NCBI GenBank assembly: GCA_009701885.1
Contig: WLJH01000017.1
Span: 1 to 64,000 of the forward strand
Direction: 5' to 3'
DNA length: 64,000 nt
From: Actinomycetota bacterium
Lineage (GTDB): Bacteria; Actinomycetota; Actinomycetes; Propionibacteriales; Nocardioidaceae
A program made the translations under genes and the position numbers. How positions within the stretch are numbered: position 1 is the stretch's first letter; the number at the start of each line of letters is the position of its first letter. Under the pieces are notes generated by a model that worked only from the letters and a program-made list of their open reading frames with translations, made no database searches and had not been told where the DNA came from. Positions 40,081 to 49,842 of the stretch are shown here, in pieces.

Positions 40081-41304
40081 ATGAGCCACGACCTGGGGCG
40101 GTTCCCCGAGCACGTGCGGTCGGTCGTCGAGCGCACCCGCACCCTGGTGCGCGAGGTCGTGCTGCCGCTGGACGACGCGCATGACGGTGACGTGGAGGCG
40201 GCCGGCGGCGAGGAGCTGAGGGTGCGACTGCAGGCCGCGGCCAAGGAGGCGGGCGTCTTCGCGCCGCACGCGCCGGTGGACTGCGGCGGTCTGGGCCTCG
40301 GGATGGTCGACCGGGCACCGGTCTTCGAGGAGGCGGGCTACTCGCTCTTCGGCCCCATGGCGCTCAACATCAACGCCCCCGACGAGGGCAACATCCACCT
40401 GCTCGACCACGTGGCCTCGGCGGCCCAGCGCGTGCGGTACCTCGAGCCGCTGGCCCGTGGCGAGGTGCGCTCGGCGTTCGCGATGACCGAGCCCTCGCCC
40501 GGCGCGGGCTCGGACCCGTCGCTGCTGGCGACCCGGGCGACCAAGGTCGACGGTGGCTGGGTGGTCAACGGGACCAAGCGGTTCATCACCGGTGCCGACG
40601 GGGCGGGCTTCTTCATCACCATGGCGCGCACCTCTGGTGAGCCGGGCGGTGCCGGGGGCGCCACGATGTTCCTCATGCCCGCCACGACGGAGGGTCTGGT
40701 CGTCGAGCGGCACGTCGGCATGGTCGATACCTCCATGCTCGGTGGGCACTGCGAGGTCTCGTTCACCGATGCCTTCGTGCCCGACGAGGACGTGCTGGGC
40801 GGGGTCGACGAGGGCTTCGCCTATGCGCAGGTGCGGCTGGGTCCGGCGCGGATGACGCACGTGATGCGCTGGACCGGCGCGGTGCGGCGTGCCCACGAGG
40901 TGGCGGTCCGGTACGTCGCGGAGCGGGAGGCCTTCGGCTCGCGGCTGGCCGACCAGGGCATGGCGCAGCAGCTGGTCGCCGACAACGAGATCGACCTGGC
41001 CGCGACCCGAGCACTGCTCATGGAGGCCTGCCGGGTGCTCGACGACGGCGGGCGCGGCAACAAGGAGACCTCGATCGCGAAGACCTTCGCCGCCGAGGCG
41101 CTGCACCGGGTGGCCGACCGCTCGCAGCAGCTGTGCGGCGGTCTGGGGGTCTCCACCGAGCTGCCGGTGGCCAAGATCGCCCGCGAGGTACGGCCGTTCC
41201 GGATCTACGACGGCCCCTCGGAGGTCCATCGCTGGTCGATCGCGCGCCGCGCCGTGCGTGCCATCACCGCCGCGCCCGGCGAGCCGGGCGCGGGGCGGTC
41301 GTGA
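40081..41304 (+). CDS. Acyl-CoA dehydrogenase, ACAD10/11-like
   Basis: A 407-residue ACAD-family flavoprotein: FAMTEPSPGAGSDPSLLATRA and GTKRFITGADGAGFFITMART in the middle domain, RMTHVMRWTGAVRRAHEVAVRYVAEREAFGSRLADQG, and IYDGPSEVHRWSIARRAVRA at the C-terminus, where Asp occupies the position of the YEG glutamate, as in the ACAD10/11 group. It is coupled by GTGA to an APH-fold gene; in ACAD10/11 these two domains are fused or adjacent and act on hydroxylated fatty acyl-CoAs. GAGGAGCGTC precedes the ATG. Confidence 0.9.
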   Translation: MSHDLGRFPEHVRSVVERTRTLVREVVLPLDDAHDGDVEAAGGEELRVRLQAAAKEAGVFAPHAPVDCGGLGLGMVDRAPVFEEAGYSLFGPMALNINAPDEGNIHLLDHVASAAQRVRYLEPLARGEVRSAFAMTEPSPGAGSDPSLLATRATKVDGGWVVNGTKRFITGADGAGFFITMARTSGEPGGAGGATMFLMPATTEGLVVERHVGMVDTSMLGGHCEVSFTDAFVPDEDVLGGVDEGFAYAQVRLGPARMTHVMRWTGAVRRAHEVAVRYVAEREAFGSRLADQGMAQQLVADNEIDLAATRALLMEACRVLDDGGRGNKETSIAKTFAAEALHRVADRSQQLCGGLGVSTELPVAKIAREVRPFRIYDGPSEVHRWSIARRAVRAITAAPGEPGAGRS

Positions 41305-42392
41305 ACCCGGACGTACCGGCACCCGGCGTACCTGCACCGGGGACGCCCGCTCTCACCGAGGGCGAGCTCGCCGCGGTCGCGGAGGTGATGACCGGTGCCG
41401 GGGCCGACCTGGCGGGGCCGCTGACGGCGCGGCTGATCGCGGGTGGTCGCTCGAACCTGACCTTCCGGCTCGAGGACGGGGCCTCGGCGTGGGTGCTGCG
41501 CACGCCGCCGCGGGCCGGCCGCACGCCGTCGGCGCACGACGTGGCGCGGGAGCTCCGGGTGACCTCGGCGCTGGCGGGCAGCGGCGTGCCGGTGCCGCCG
41601 GCGGTCGTGCTGTGCGAGGACGAGTCGCTCATCGGCGGGCCGTTCGCCGTCGCCGGGTTCGTGCCCGGCCGCACGATCCAGACCGCTGCGCAGCTCGCGG
41701 AGCTGGACGGGGCGACCGTCGACGGCGTCGTGGTGGCCCTGGCCTCCACGCTGGCCGCGCTGCACCACGTCGACCACGTGGCGGTGGGGCTGGAGCGCTT
41801 CGGTCGCCCGGACGCGTACGCCGCCCGCCAGCTCACCCGGTGGGCCGGCCAGTGGGAGATCGTCGGAGGCGAGGCCGAGCCCTCGGTGCGCGCCATGGCC
41901 GACTCCCTCGTCACCGCCCTCGGGGACCGGCTGCCCCGGCAGGCCGCGACCGGCATCGTCCACGGGGACTACCGGATCGACAACACGCTGCTGGCCCTGG
42001 ACGGCGCCCCGGGCGTGCCGCCGACGGTGGCGGCCGTCGTGGACTGGGAGCTCTCGACCATCGGGGACCCGGTCGCCGACGTGGCGATGATGTGCGTCTA
42101 CCGCAACGCCGCGCTGGACCTGGTGATCGGTGAGCCCACCGCTTGGACCAGCCCGCGTCTCCCCGACGCGGCCGGCCTGGCCGCGGCGTACGAGGCCGCC
42201 GGCGGGGTCCCGCTCGTCGACCTCGACGAGCACCTGGCCTTGGGGCACCTCAAGCTCGCCGTCATCGCGGCCGGCATCGACCACCGCCACCGCGCCGGCG
42301 CCACCTCGGGCCCCGGGTTCGACACCGCCGGCCAAGCGGTCCCCGTGCTGCTCGAGGCGGGGCTGGCAGTGCTGGGCGGCGAGCGGGGATAG
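41301..42392 (+). CDS. APH-fold kinase, ACAD10/11 partner
   Basis: A 363-residue aminoglycoside-phosphotransferase-fold protein. The motifs are LIAGGRSNLTFRLEDGASAWVLRTPP (nucleotide region), GIVHGDYRIDNTLL (Brenner-type HGD catalytic loop) and VVDWELSTIGDPVADVAMM (DFG-equivalent DWE). GTG at 41301 overlaps the dehydrogenase stop. In the ACAD10/11 pathway the kinase phosphorylates 4-hydroxyacyl-CoA and the dehydrogenase removes phosphate, so the pair probably degrades hydroxylated fatty acids; this is family knowledge applied here. Its TAG stop lies within the 58-bp palindrome. Confidence 0.9.
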   Translation: MNPDVPAPGVPAPGTPALTEGELAAVAEVMTGAGADLAGPLTARLIAGGRSNLTFRLEDGASAWVLRTPPRAGRTPSAHDVARELRVTSALAGSGVPVPPAVVLCEDESLIGGPFAVAGFVPGRTIQTAAQLAELDGATVDGVVVALASTLAALHHVDHVAVGLERFGRPDAYAARQLTRWAGQWEIVGGEAEPSVRAMADSLVTALGDRLPRQAATGIVHGDYRIDNTLLALDGAPGVPPTVAAVVDWELSTIGDPVADVAMMCVYRNAALDLVIGEPTAWTSPRLPDAAGLAAAYEAAGGVPLVDLDEHLALGHLKLAVIAAGIDHRHRAGATSGPGFDTAGQAVPVLLEAGLAVLGGERG

Positions 42393-42447
42393 TCCGAACG
42401 ACTTTTCACCCTCAGCTCGAGCTGAGGGTGAAAAGTCGTTCGGACTA
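42390..42447. repeat. Dispersed palindromic element, copy 2 (perfect, 58 bp)
   Basis: Perfect 58-bp palindrome with 29-bp arms centred at 42418/42419, starting TAGTCCGAACGACTTTTCAC. Its inner 32 bp are identical to copy 1 at 676-707, and TCCGAACGA is shared too. It lies between convergent genes (APH-like and disA), using the APH stop codon, and ends 15 bp before the disA stop. Could be a bidirectional terminator or a dispersed repeat. Confidence 0.92.
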
Positions 42448-42461
42448 CCCCGACCCGCGCC

Positions 42462-43544
42462 TCAGACGTAGCGCTCGAGGATCGTCGACTCTGCCAGCCG
42501 CGAGAGCCCCTCGCGGACCGAGCGGGCCCGCAGCTCGCCGACGCCCTCGACGGCCTGCAGGTCGTCGACGCCGGCGGAGAGCAGCTTCTGCAGGGTGCCG
42601 AAGTGCTCGACGAGCCGGTCGACGACGGTGCCGGGCAGGCGGGGGACCTTGGCGAGCAGGCGGTAGCCGCGGGGGGCGACCGCGCCGTCGAGGTGGTCGC
42701 CGGTGCCGAGGCCGAGCACCCGCGCGACGGCCGCGGGGTCGACGAGGTCGGTGGGGGAGAGCCCGGCCATGGTCTCGAGCAGCTCGGCGGGGTCGTCGAG
42801 CGGGTGCGCGTCGGGGAGGTAGTCGCGCACGACCAGCTCGCGCTCGGAGTCCACGCCGGTGACGAGCTCCTCGAGCTGCAGCGAGAGCAGCCGGCCGTCG
42901 GTGCCGAGCTCGAGCACGTAGTCCTCGATCTCGCGGGCGATCCGGGTCACCATCTCCAGCCGCTGCGCCACCACGGCGACGTCGCGGACGGTGACGAGGT
43001 CCTCGATCTCCAGCGCCGACAGGGTCGAGGAGACCTCGTCGAGGCGCAGCTTGTAGCGCTCGAGGGTCGCCAGCGCCTGGTTGGCGCGGGACAGGATCTG
43101 GCCGGAGTCCTCCAGCACGTGCCGGGTCTCCCCCACGTACGCCGCGATGATCTGCATCGACTGGCTGACCGAGATCACGGGGAACCCGGTCTGCTTCGCC
43201 ACGCGGTCGGCCGTGCGGTGCCGGGTGCCGGTCTCCTCCGAGGGGATCGTGTGGTCGGGCATGAGGTGGACCGCGGCCCGGATGATCCGGTTGAGGTTGG
43301 CGTCCACGATGATCGCCCCGTCCATCTTGGCCAGCTCGCGCAGGCCGGTGGCGGTGAACGGGACGTCGAGCTCGAAACCGCCGGTGCTGATGCCGTCGAC
43401 GACGCGGTCGCGGCCGATCACGATCAGCGCGCCGGTGCGGCCGCGGAGGATGCGCTCGAGACCGTCACGCAGCGGCGTGCCGGGCGCGATCGACGCGAGG
43501 GTCTCGCGCAGTCGCAGCGTGTCGTCGGTGCGGTCGGTCGCCAC
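42462..43544 (-). CDS. disA: DNA integrity scanning diadenylate cyclase DisA
   Basis: A 360-residue DisA: N-terminal diadenylate cyclase domain with DGA at 75-77 and RHRT at 108-111 (both essential for making c-di-AMP from ATP), a long helical linker, and a C-terminal HhH DNA-binding domain (LLSAGVDDLQAVEGVGELRARSVREGL near 320-345). GTG at 43544 follows GAGGAGACC. It is encoded downstream of radA, whose product is known to modulate DisA. A TACACT at 43591-43596 on the minus strand could be a -10 box. Confidence 0.97.
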   Translation of the reverse strand: MATDRTDDTLRLRETLASIAPGTPLRDGLERILRGRTGALIVIGRDRVVDGISTGGFELDVPFTATGLRELAKMDGAIIVDANLNRIIRAAVHLMPDHTIPSEETGTRHRTADRVAKQTGFPVISVSQSMQIIAAYVGETRHVLEDSGQILSRANQALATLERYKLRLDEVSSTLSALEIEDLVTVRDVAVVAQRLEMVTRIAREIEDYVLELGTDGRLLSLQLEELVTGVDSERELVVRDYLPDAHPLDDPAELLETMAGLSPTDLVDPAAVARVLGLGTGDHLDGAVAPRGYRLLAKVPRLPGTVVDRLVEHFGTLQKLLSAGVDDLQAVEGVGELRARSVREGLSRLAESTILERYV

Positions 43545-43681
43545 GGGTCTCCTCGGGCCTCGGGCGCGTCCGTGCGCGCCACTCCACGGCAGTGTAGGGC
43601 GGGGACCCCCTTGCGGGCGTGTGACATTCGCACCCCTCGGGGTGGGGGTGCAGCCCACCCGGGGCGTCCCACCAGCAGGGA

Positions 43682-45109
43682 CTAGAAGTCGGGGGCCGTC
43701 GGGGCGCGACCGGCGTTGCGCCCGGTCAGCCGCAGCACGTCGAGGGCGGTGATGACGCTCGGCACCTCCAGCACCCGCATCCCGTCGATCGTGCGGGCGG
43801 GTGCCGGCCGGCCGCGCTGCTCGGGGCCGGCGGGGACGACCGCGACCTTGAACCCGAGCCGGGCCGCCTCGGCCAGCCGCTGCGGCAGGTCGCGCACCCG
43901 GCGCAGCTCGCCCGAGAGACCGATCTCGCCGATGGCGATCGTCCCGACCGGGGCCGCCTCGTCGAGGTAGGAGGAGACGAGCGCGAGCGCCAGCGCCAGG
44001 TCGCTCGCCGGCTCGTGCAGCTTGGCGCCACCGACGGTGGAGGCGAAGACGTCCAGGCCCGCGAGCTGCATGCCGCAGTGCTTCTCCAGCACGGCGAGGA
44101 CGAGGGCGGTGCGCTGGCCGTCGAGACCGCTGACCGTGCGCCGCGGCTTGTCGAGGGTCGACTTGGTGACCAGCGCCTGGACCTCGGCCAGCAGCGGGCG
44201 CCGCCCCTCCATCGTCACGCCCACGCAGGTGCCGGCGACCTTGCCGTGGTGCTGCTCCACGAAGAGCCCGGTGGGGTCCGCCACGGCCTCGATGCCGGAG
44301 GCATCGAGCTGGAAGCAGCCCACCTCGTCGACCGGGCCGAAACGGTTCTTCATCGCGCGGACCATCCGGAACCGGCTGTTGCGGTCGCCCTCGAAGTGCA
44401 GGACCACGTCGACCAGGTGCTCCAGCACGCGCGGCCCGGCGATCGAGCCGTCCTTGGTGACGTGGCCGACCAGGACGGTGGTGATGTTGCGGGTCTTGGC
44501 CACCCGGATCAGCGCCGCGGCGACCTCCTTGACCTGCGAGACGCCACCGGGCACCCCGTCGACCCCGGAGGCGCCGATGGTCTGCACCGAGTCGACGACC
44601 AGCAGCGTCGGGCGCACCTCCTCGACGTGGGTCAGCAGCGCACCGAGGTCGGTCTCGGCGGCGAGGAAGAGCTCGCCCTCGACCGCGCTCGTGCGGTCGG
44701 CGCGCAGCCGCACCTGGGAGGCCGACTCCTCGCCGGTGACGTAGAGGGTGCGGTGCCGCTGGCGAGCGGCCTGCGCGGCCACCTCGAGCAGCAGCGTGCT
44801 CTTGCCGACCCCGGGCTCGCCGGCGAGCAGGATCGCCGCACCCGGCACCAGGCCGCCGCCCAGCACCCGGTCGAGCTCGCCCACGCCACTGCTGCGGAAG
44901 GCCGACTCCTCGACCGAGACCTGGCCGATCGGGACCGCGGGCGTGGTGACCGGCGCGGCCGCGGCCCGCAGCGTGGGTGCCGCGGTCTCGGCGACCGAGC
45001 CCCAGGCCTGGCACTCCCCGCAGCGGCCGACCCACTTGCCGGTCTCCCAGCCGCACTCGGAGCAGCGGTAGCCCGGGCGGGCGGGCTTGGCGGTGCGGGC
45101 AGCTGGCAT
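43682..45109 (-). CDS. radA: DNA repair protein RadA
   Basis: A 475-residue RadA/Sms: zinc finger C16, C19, C30, C33, Walker A GEPGVGKST at 97-105, KNRFG motif at 254-258 and a Lon-like C-terminal domain (VGGAKLHEPASDLALALALVSSYLDE...). It is a RecA-like branch-migration helicase involved in recombination repair. The disA gene follows after 137 bp in the same direction. Confidence 0.97.
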   Translation of the reverse strand: MPAARTAKPARPGYRCSECGWETGKWVGRCGECQAWGSVAETAAPTLRAAAAPVTTPAVPIGQVSVEESAFRSSGVGELDRVLGGGLVPGAAILLAGEPGVGKSTLLLEVAAQAARQRHRTLYVTGEESASQVRLRADRTSAVEGELFLAAETDLGALLTHVEEVRPTLLVVDSVQTIGASGVDGVPGGVSQVKEVAAALIRVAKTRNITTVLVGHVTKDGSIAGPRVLEHLVDVVLHFEGDRNSRFRMVRAMKNRFGPVDEVGCFQLDASGIEAVADPTGLFVEQHHGKVAGTCVGVTMEGRRPLLAEVQALVTKSTLDKPRRTVSGLDGQRTALVLAVLEKHCGMQLAGLDVFASTVGGAKLHEPASDLALALALVSSYLDEAAPVGTIAIGEIGLSGELRRVRDLPQRLAEAARLGFKVAVVPAGPEQRGRPAPARTIDGMRVLEVPSVITALDVLRLTGRNAGRAPTAPDF

Positions 45110-45345
45110 GGGGGAGACGCTAGGCGAGGGCGCCGACAGTTGTTCGGGCGGCGCGCCTCGCTGGCGCTCGGCGCTGCTCGACCAGCGGTGGCACGCGGGC
45201 CCCAGCCTGCCCGGCGCCGCCCGAGCACCGCACCTGGCCCGAGCCGGACCGGTCCCTGCGGGGCGCGGATATGCTGCGGCGTACGTCGTTGGATCGATCC
45301 ATCCCGGCGCGACAGCCAGCCGACCAGTCAGGACGAGGAGGTGCG

Positions 45346-46392
45346 GTGAACCGGATCCCCGGTCGGATGCCGACCACGCCGCCGACCCTGGCCGACGTCG
45401 CCGAGCGCGCGGGGGTCTCCCGGCAGACCGTCTCCAACGCCGTCAACAACCCCGACCTGCTGCGCGCCGACACCCTCATGCGCGTGCAGGAGGCGATCAG
45501 CGAGCTCGGCTACCTCCCCAACCGCGCGGCCCGCAACCTGCGCACCCGCTCCTCCCACCTCATCGGCCTGCGGATCCAACCGGTGCAGGAGGGCACCGCC
45601 AACGCCACGATGGACCGCTTCGTCCACTCCCTGGTGGAGACCTCGCGCGAGGCGGGCTACCACGTGCTGCTCTTCTCCGGGGACGTCGGCGACCCGCTGG
45701 CCGGGTACGACGACCTCCTGCGCTCCACCGCCGTCGACGCCTTCGTGGTGACCGACACCTACCTCGGGAACCCCCAGGCGACCTGGCTGGACTCGCGCCG
45801 CGCCCCCTTCGTCGCCTTCGGCCGCCCGTGGGACAACCCCGGCGCCACCCACGCCTGGGTCGACGTCGACGGGGCCGCGGGCTGCCAGCTGGCCACCGAC
45901 CACCTGCTCGACAAGGGCCACGAGCGGATCGCCTGGATCGGCTGGCGCAAGGACTCCTTCATCGGCGAGGACCGTCGCTCGGGCTGGCACCGCGCCATGC
46001 ACGCCCGCGGCCTGCCCACCACCGGCCTGGCCTCGCGCGTCGAGGACACCGTCGCCTCGGGCCGCTCGGCCGCCGGGGTGCTGCTCGACGAGGCCCGCCC
46101 CACCGCCTTCGTCTGCGCCTCCGACACCCTCGCGATGGGCGTGCTGCACACCCTGCACGAGCGCGGCCTGCGCGCCGGCGACGACGTCGCGGTGGTCGGC
46201 TTCGACGACTCGCAGGTCGCGCAGGTCGTGCGCCCCGGCCTCTCCTCGGTGCGCCAGCCGCTCGAGGAGGTCGCGGTCGAGGTCGTCTCCGCCCTCGAGG
46301 GCCTGCTCGGCCACCCGCGCGTCGCGCACCGCGGCGTCCTGCTCACCCCCACGCTCGAGGTGCGCGACTCCTCCGGCCCCGACCGCCGCTGA
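45346..46392 (+). CDS. LacI-family transcriptional regulator
   Basis: A 348-residue LacI repressor: HTH TLADVAERAGVSRQTVSNAVNNPDLLRADTLMRVQEAISELGYLPN at about 12-58, then the effector domain with HLIGLRIQPVQEGTANATMDRFVHSL and DDVAVVGFDDSQVAQVVRPGLSSVRQPLEE. GTG at 45346 follows GAGGAGGTGC. No sugar genes are adjacent, so the target is not evident; the effector is likely a carbohydrate. Confidence 0.92.
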   Translation: MNRIPGRMPTTPPTLADVAERAGVSRQTVSNAVNNPDLLRADTLMRVQEAISELGYLPNRAARNLRTRSSHLIGLRIQPVQEGTANATMDRFVHSLVETSREAGYHVLLFSGDVGDPLAGYDDLLRSTAVDAFVVTDTYLGNPQATWLDSRRAPFVAFGRPWDNPGATHAWVDVDGAAGCQLATDHLLDKGHERIAWIGWRKDSFIGEDRRSGWHRAMHARGLPTTGLASRVEDTVASGRSAAGVLLDEARPTAFVCASDTLAMGVLHTLHERGLRAGDDVAVVGFDDSQVAQVVRPGLSSVRQPLEEVAVEVVSALEGLLGHPRVAHRGVLLTPTLEVRDSSGPDRR

Positions 46393-46402
46393 CCGCCGAG
46401 CC

Positions 46403-47158
46403 TCAGGTACGCCGCCAGAGCACGTCCACGGCGTAGTCGACCTCCAGCGTCCCGGCCGGCAGGTCGGCGAGCACCTCGCCCGCCACGGGCGCAGGCAGCT
46501 CGATCGAGACGACGGCCTCGAGGTCCTCGCGGGAGCCGAACGACCACCGCGTGAGGACCGGCACCCGCGCGTACCCGGCCGACTCCCAGAACGCCTGCTT
46601 CTCCGCAGGGGACGCCACCTCGGGGAACCCCCGGGCGAACCACGACCCGAAGGTCGAGCGGGACGCGTCGTTGTCGACCACGACGTGCACGCCGCCAGGG
46701 CGCAGCAGCCGGGCGACCTCGGCCAGACCGGGCTCGCTGCCGGGGCCGAAGAAGTAGGCCCACCGCGAGTGCACGAGGTCGACGGAGGCGTCGGGCAGCG
46801 GCACGGACTGGGCGGTGCCCTCCACCACCCGCACGTGCGGGAGCCGGCGGGTGCGGCGGGTGGCGATGGCGCGCAGGTCGGCGTGCGGCTCGACCCCGAC
46901 GACCGAGGCGGCCGTGGTCGCGAAGCGGGGCAGGTGGAAGCCGGTGCCGCAGCCTAGGTCCAGGACGTCGAGCCCGGCCCAGGAGCCACCGGCCAGCACC
47001 GAGGCGATCGCGGCCTCGACCAGCCCGTCGGGGTCGAAGGCGCGGTTCTCGACCTCGTAGGTCTCGATGTGGTGCCAGATGTTGGGGGAGGGCCGGGTGC
47101 CCTCAGGGGTCTCCGGGGAGCCAGGGGAACCGGGGGACCCAGTGGCCTCAGCGCTCAC
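46403..47158 (-). CDS. Class I SAM-dependent methyltransferase
   Basis: A 251-residue methyltransferase with motif I VLDLGCGTGFHLPRFATTAASVVGVEPH near residue 65, then LPDASVDLVHSRWAYFFGPG and LLRPGGVHVVVDNDASRSTFGSWFARGF. The fold is the UbiE/Methyltransf_11 type. It ends close to the LacI gene on the opposite strand and follows the VOC gene by 7 bp, possibly cotranscribed. Substrate unknown. Confidence 0.88.
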   Translation of the reverse strand: MSAEATGSPGSPGSPETPEGTRPSPNIWHHIETYEVENRAFDPDGLVEAAIASVLAGGSWAGLDVLDLGCGTGFHLPRFATTAASVVGVEPHADLRAIATRRTRRLPHVRVVEGTAQSVPLPDASVDLVHSRWAYFFGPGSEPGLAEVARLLRPGGVHVVVDNDASRSTFGSWFARGFPEVASPAEKQAFWESAGYARVPVLTRWSFGSREDLEAVVSIELPAPVAGEVLADLPAGTLEVDYAVDVLWRRT

Positions 47159-47165
47159 GCGCCCG

Positions 47166-47804
47166 TCAGAGCCGGACGAGGCCCTGCGGCGTCTGGACCT
47201 GGACGGCGATGATGCCGGGGGTGCCGTGCGGGGCGACCCACTCGACCTTCACGTCCTCCAGCGGGGCCTCGACCGACTCACCGAGCCACTCGCTGACCCG
47301 CTGCGGGTCGCCGGCGATCTCCAGGCAGGCCAGGCTGTAGGCGCCGTCGGCACTGTTGCTGGGGTGCAGCTCCTCGCCGACCTCCCACTGGATGAAGAAC
47401 GGCAGCTGCGGGTCGGCCATCAGGCCGTTGATGCCGATCTGCTTCCAGCGCAGCTCGACGCCGTCGGGGCGGTGCCGGCTGCCCTGGGCGGCGGCGCGGC
47501 CCAGGCGATCCTCGGGGACGGCGATGTCGGCCACGGCCACGGCCCAGCCCAGCCAGCCGCCACCGAGGGCGGAGCGGGCGCGGACGGCCTGGCCGAAGGG
47601 GGCCTTGTCGGAGGCGGGGTGGTCGAGGACCTCGACGATCTCGAGGTAGGTCCGGTCGGCCAGCGGCAGCACCATGTTGCGGGTGCCGAAGCGGGGGTGG
47701 ACGCCGCCGTCGAGGAACTCGCAGCCGAGCAGGGCACCGATGCGGCGGGCGGTGCTCTCCAGACCGTCGGGTCCTGCGGCGTACGAGAGGTGGTCCAGGC
47801 GCAT
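47166..47804 (-). CDS. VOC-family (glyoxalase-like) protein
   Basis: A 212-residue protein opening MRLDHLSYAAGPDGLESTARRIG with the metal-binding-type His of the VOC fold, then GCEFLDGGVHPRFGTRNMVLPLADRTYLEIVEVLDHP. This matches the glyoxalase-like domain family of actinobacteria. It could be a dioxygenase or isomerase relative; catalytic residues cannot be mapped reliably. The stop is 7 bp before the methyltransferase start, so both may be in one operon. Confidence 0.85.
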   Translation of the reverse strand: MRLDHLSYAAGPDGLESTARRIGALLGCEFLDGGVHPRFGTRNMVLPLADRTYLEIVEVLDHPASDKAPFGQAVRARSALGGGWLGWAVAVADIAVPEDRLGRAAAQGSRHRPDGVELRWKQIGINGLMADPQLPFFIQWEVGEELHPSNSADGAYSLACLEIAGDPQRVSEWLGESVEAPLEDVKVEWVAPHGTPGIIAVQVQTPQGLVRL

Positions 47805-47956
47805 GGCGTCCAGTGTGGGAGACGCCCCCTTGACTCCCGGCATCGGGGTCGAGGTCTCTCGACGTCGAGACACCGGTCCTGTGGAGGGTCTGTCCGGGGC
47901 GGGGGATGGGTCCCGCGCCTCGTCGCCGGCGCTCCTACCGCCTCGCCCAGCGGACC

Positions 47957-48733
47957 TCAGTGCGGGTCGGCGGGGTGCAGCGCGAGGGCCGATCGCGAGC
48001 GCACGTGCGCCTCGCAGTGCCGCACCAGCTCGGCGTACGCCGCCGGGCCGATGAGCTCGGTCAGCTCGGGCCCGTAGGTGAGGAACACCGGCTCGACGGC
48101 GACGTGCGCCTCGGTGTTGCCGGTGCAGTACCAGTCCAGGTCGTGCCCGCCCGGGCCCCAGCCGCGCCGGTCGTACTCCGCGATCGAGACCTCGGTGTAG
48201 GACGTGCCGTCGGGGCGCTCGACGTCGCGGAACGTGCGACGCACCGGCAGCTGCCAGCACACGTCGGGCTTGGTCTCCAGCGGGTTGCGGCCCTCGCGGA
48301 CCGCCAGCGCGTGCAGGGCGCAGCCGCCGCCGCCGATCCCGTTGCCGGGGTGGAAGCCGGGCCGGTTGGCGAAGACGCACGCCTGCTGCCCGTCGACCTC
48401 GATGGTGCGGGTCTTGCGGGCGCCCTCGTCGTCCTTCTCGACCCAGTCCTTGCGCTTGAGCCTCCCGGCCGGCTTGTGCTGCCACAGCGAGTCGTCGAGC
48501 CGCTCCACGGCCGCGGCCACGCGCTCCTCGTCCTCGTCGTCGGCGAAGTGCGCGCCCAGGGTGCAGCAGCCGACGTCGGGGGCGTCGGCGTAGATCCCGG
48601 CGCAGCCGGTGCCGAAGATGCACGTCCACGACGACGTCAGCCACGTGAGGTCGCAGCGCAGGACCTCGTCGGCGTCGGCGGGGTTGGGGAACTCCACCCA
48701 CGCGCGGGGGAAGTCCAGCATCACCTCGGGCAC
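47957..48733 (-). CDS. Conserved Cys-rich hypothetical protein
   Basis: A 258-residue protein with many cysteines: [29 protein letters not shown] near residues 35-62, then [35 protein letters not shown] and a late HCEAHVR. The spacing suggests Fe-S or zinc binding and is reminiscent of the YkgJ or DUF3109 type Cys-cluster proteins. GTG at 48733, with ATG 48721 as a later alternative. It faces away from the ppx gene. Function unknown. Confidence 0.75.
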   Translation of the reverse strand: MPEVMLDFPRAWVEFPNPADADEVLRCDLTWLTSSWTCIFGTGCAGIYADAPDVGCCTLGAHFADDEDEERVAAAVERLDDSLWQHKPAGRLKRKDWVEKDDEGARKTRTIEVDGQQACVFANRPGFHPGNGIGGGGCALHALAVREGRNPLETKPDVCWQLPVRRTFRDVERPDGTSYTEVSIAEYDRRGWGPGGHDLDWYCTGNTEAHVAVEPVFLTYGPELTELIGPAAYAELVRHCEAHVRSRSALALHPADPH

Positions 48734-48825
48734 GGCGCACAGGCTAGGTCACCTCCCCCCGCGGTCCGGCCGCCGACGCGCAGGACGCGACCGGCGGCGA
48801 GGACGCGCGGCAGTACGGTGGGCCC

Positions 48826-49773
48826 ATGCGCCTGGGGGTCCTCGACATCGGGTCCAACACCGGACACCTGCTGGTCGTCGACGCCCACGGGGGCGCGGCG
48901 CCGCTGCCGGCGTACTCCTACAAGGAGCCGCTGCGCCTGGCCGAGCACCTCGTGCCGGCCGGTCCCGACGAGGGCGCGGTCTCGGAGACCGGCATCGAGG
49001 CGCTCACGGACTTCACCGCCCAGGCCCTGCAGGTCGCCGAGGACAAGGGGTGCGAGGAGATCCTCGCGTTCGCGACCTCCGCGGTGCGCGACTCCGCCAA
49101 CGCCGACGCGGTGCTCGACCACGTGCACGAGCAGACCGGCCAGCGGATCGAGGTGCTCTCGGGCGAGGACGAGGCGCGGCTGACCTTCCTCGCCGTACGC
49201 CGGTGGTTCGGCTGGTCCGCAGGACGGCTGGCCGTCTTCGACATCGGCGGTGGCTCGTTGGAGATCGCCGGCGGCACCGACGAGGCCCCCGACGTGGCCT
49301 GGTCGCTGCCGCTGGGTGCGGCCCGGTTGGCCAGGACCCACTTCGCGCGCGGTCCCGTCGACGAGGACACCGTGCGCTCGCTGCGCAAGGAGATCCGCAC
49401 CGAGATCGCCCGCGACGCCGGCCACCTGCTGCGCATCGGCCCGCCCGACCACGCCGCGGCGACGTCGAAGACCTTCCGCTCGCTGGCCCGCATCTGTGGC
49501 GCCGCGCCGTCGTCGGAGGGACCGCTGGTCCCGCGGGTGCTGCCGCTGGCCGACCTGCGGGAGTGGATCCCCAAGCTGGTCGACATGGAGGACGAGGCGC
49601 TCGCCGAGCTGCCCGGCGTCTCCGCCAGCCGCACCCACCAGCTCGTCCCCGGTGCGCTGGTCGCGGAGGCCTGCATGGACATCTTCGGCCTCGAGGCGCT
49701 GGAGATCTGCCCGTGGGCGCTGCGCGAGGGCGTCATCCTGGAGAAGCTCGACCAGCTCTCGGTCCTCGGCTGA
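48826..49773 (+). CDS. ppx: Ppx/GppA-family exopolyphosphatase
   Basis: A 315-residue Ppx/GppA protein: [21 protein letters not shown] at 3-23 (phosphate motif 1), [35 protein letters not shown] and [14 protein letters not shown] (motif 2). The ASKHA fold hydrolyses polyphosphate or ppGpp. It corresponds in position to Rv0496 of M. tuberculosis, with the isomerase gene next. Confidence 0.93.
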   Translation: MRLGVLDIGSNTGHLLVVDAHGGAAPLPAYSYKEPLRLAEHLVPAGPDEGAVSETGIEALTDFTAQALQVAEDKGCEEILAFATSAVRDSANADAVLDHVHEQTGQRIEVLSGEDEARLTFLAVRRWFGWSAGRLAVFDIGGGSLEIAGGTDEAPDVAWSLPLGAARLARTHFARGPVDEDTVRSLRKEIRTEIARDAGHLLRIGPPDHAAATSKTFRSLARICGAAPSSEGPLVPRVLPLADLREWIPKLVDMEDEALAELPGVSASRTHQLVPGALVAEACMDIFGLEALEICPWALREGVILEKLDQLSVLG

Positions 49774-49842
49774 GACCGACGGGTGCTCCCGGGCCGCCCC
49801 GGACCGACGACCGGGCAACCACCGACACGAGAGGATGAGCAC

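Noticed and set aside
42462..45056. 864-codon frame joining disA and the radA region
   Set aside because: Only the disA part matches a family; upstream it is an Arg/Gly-rich shadow of radA. The GTG at 43544 with a good ribosome site starts disA.
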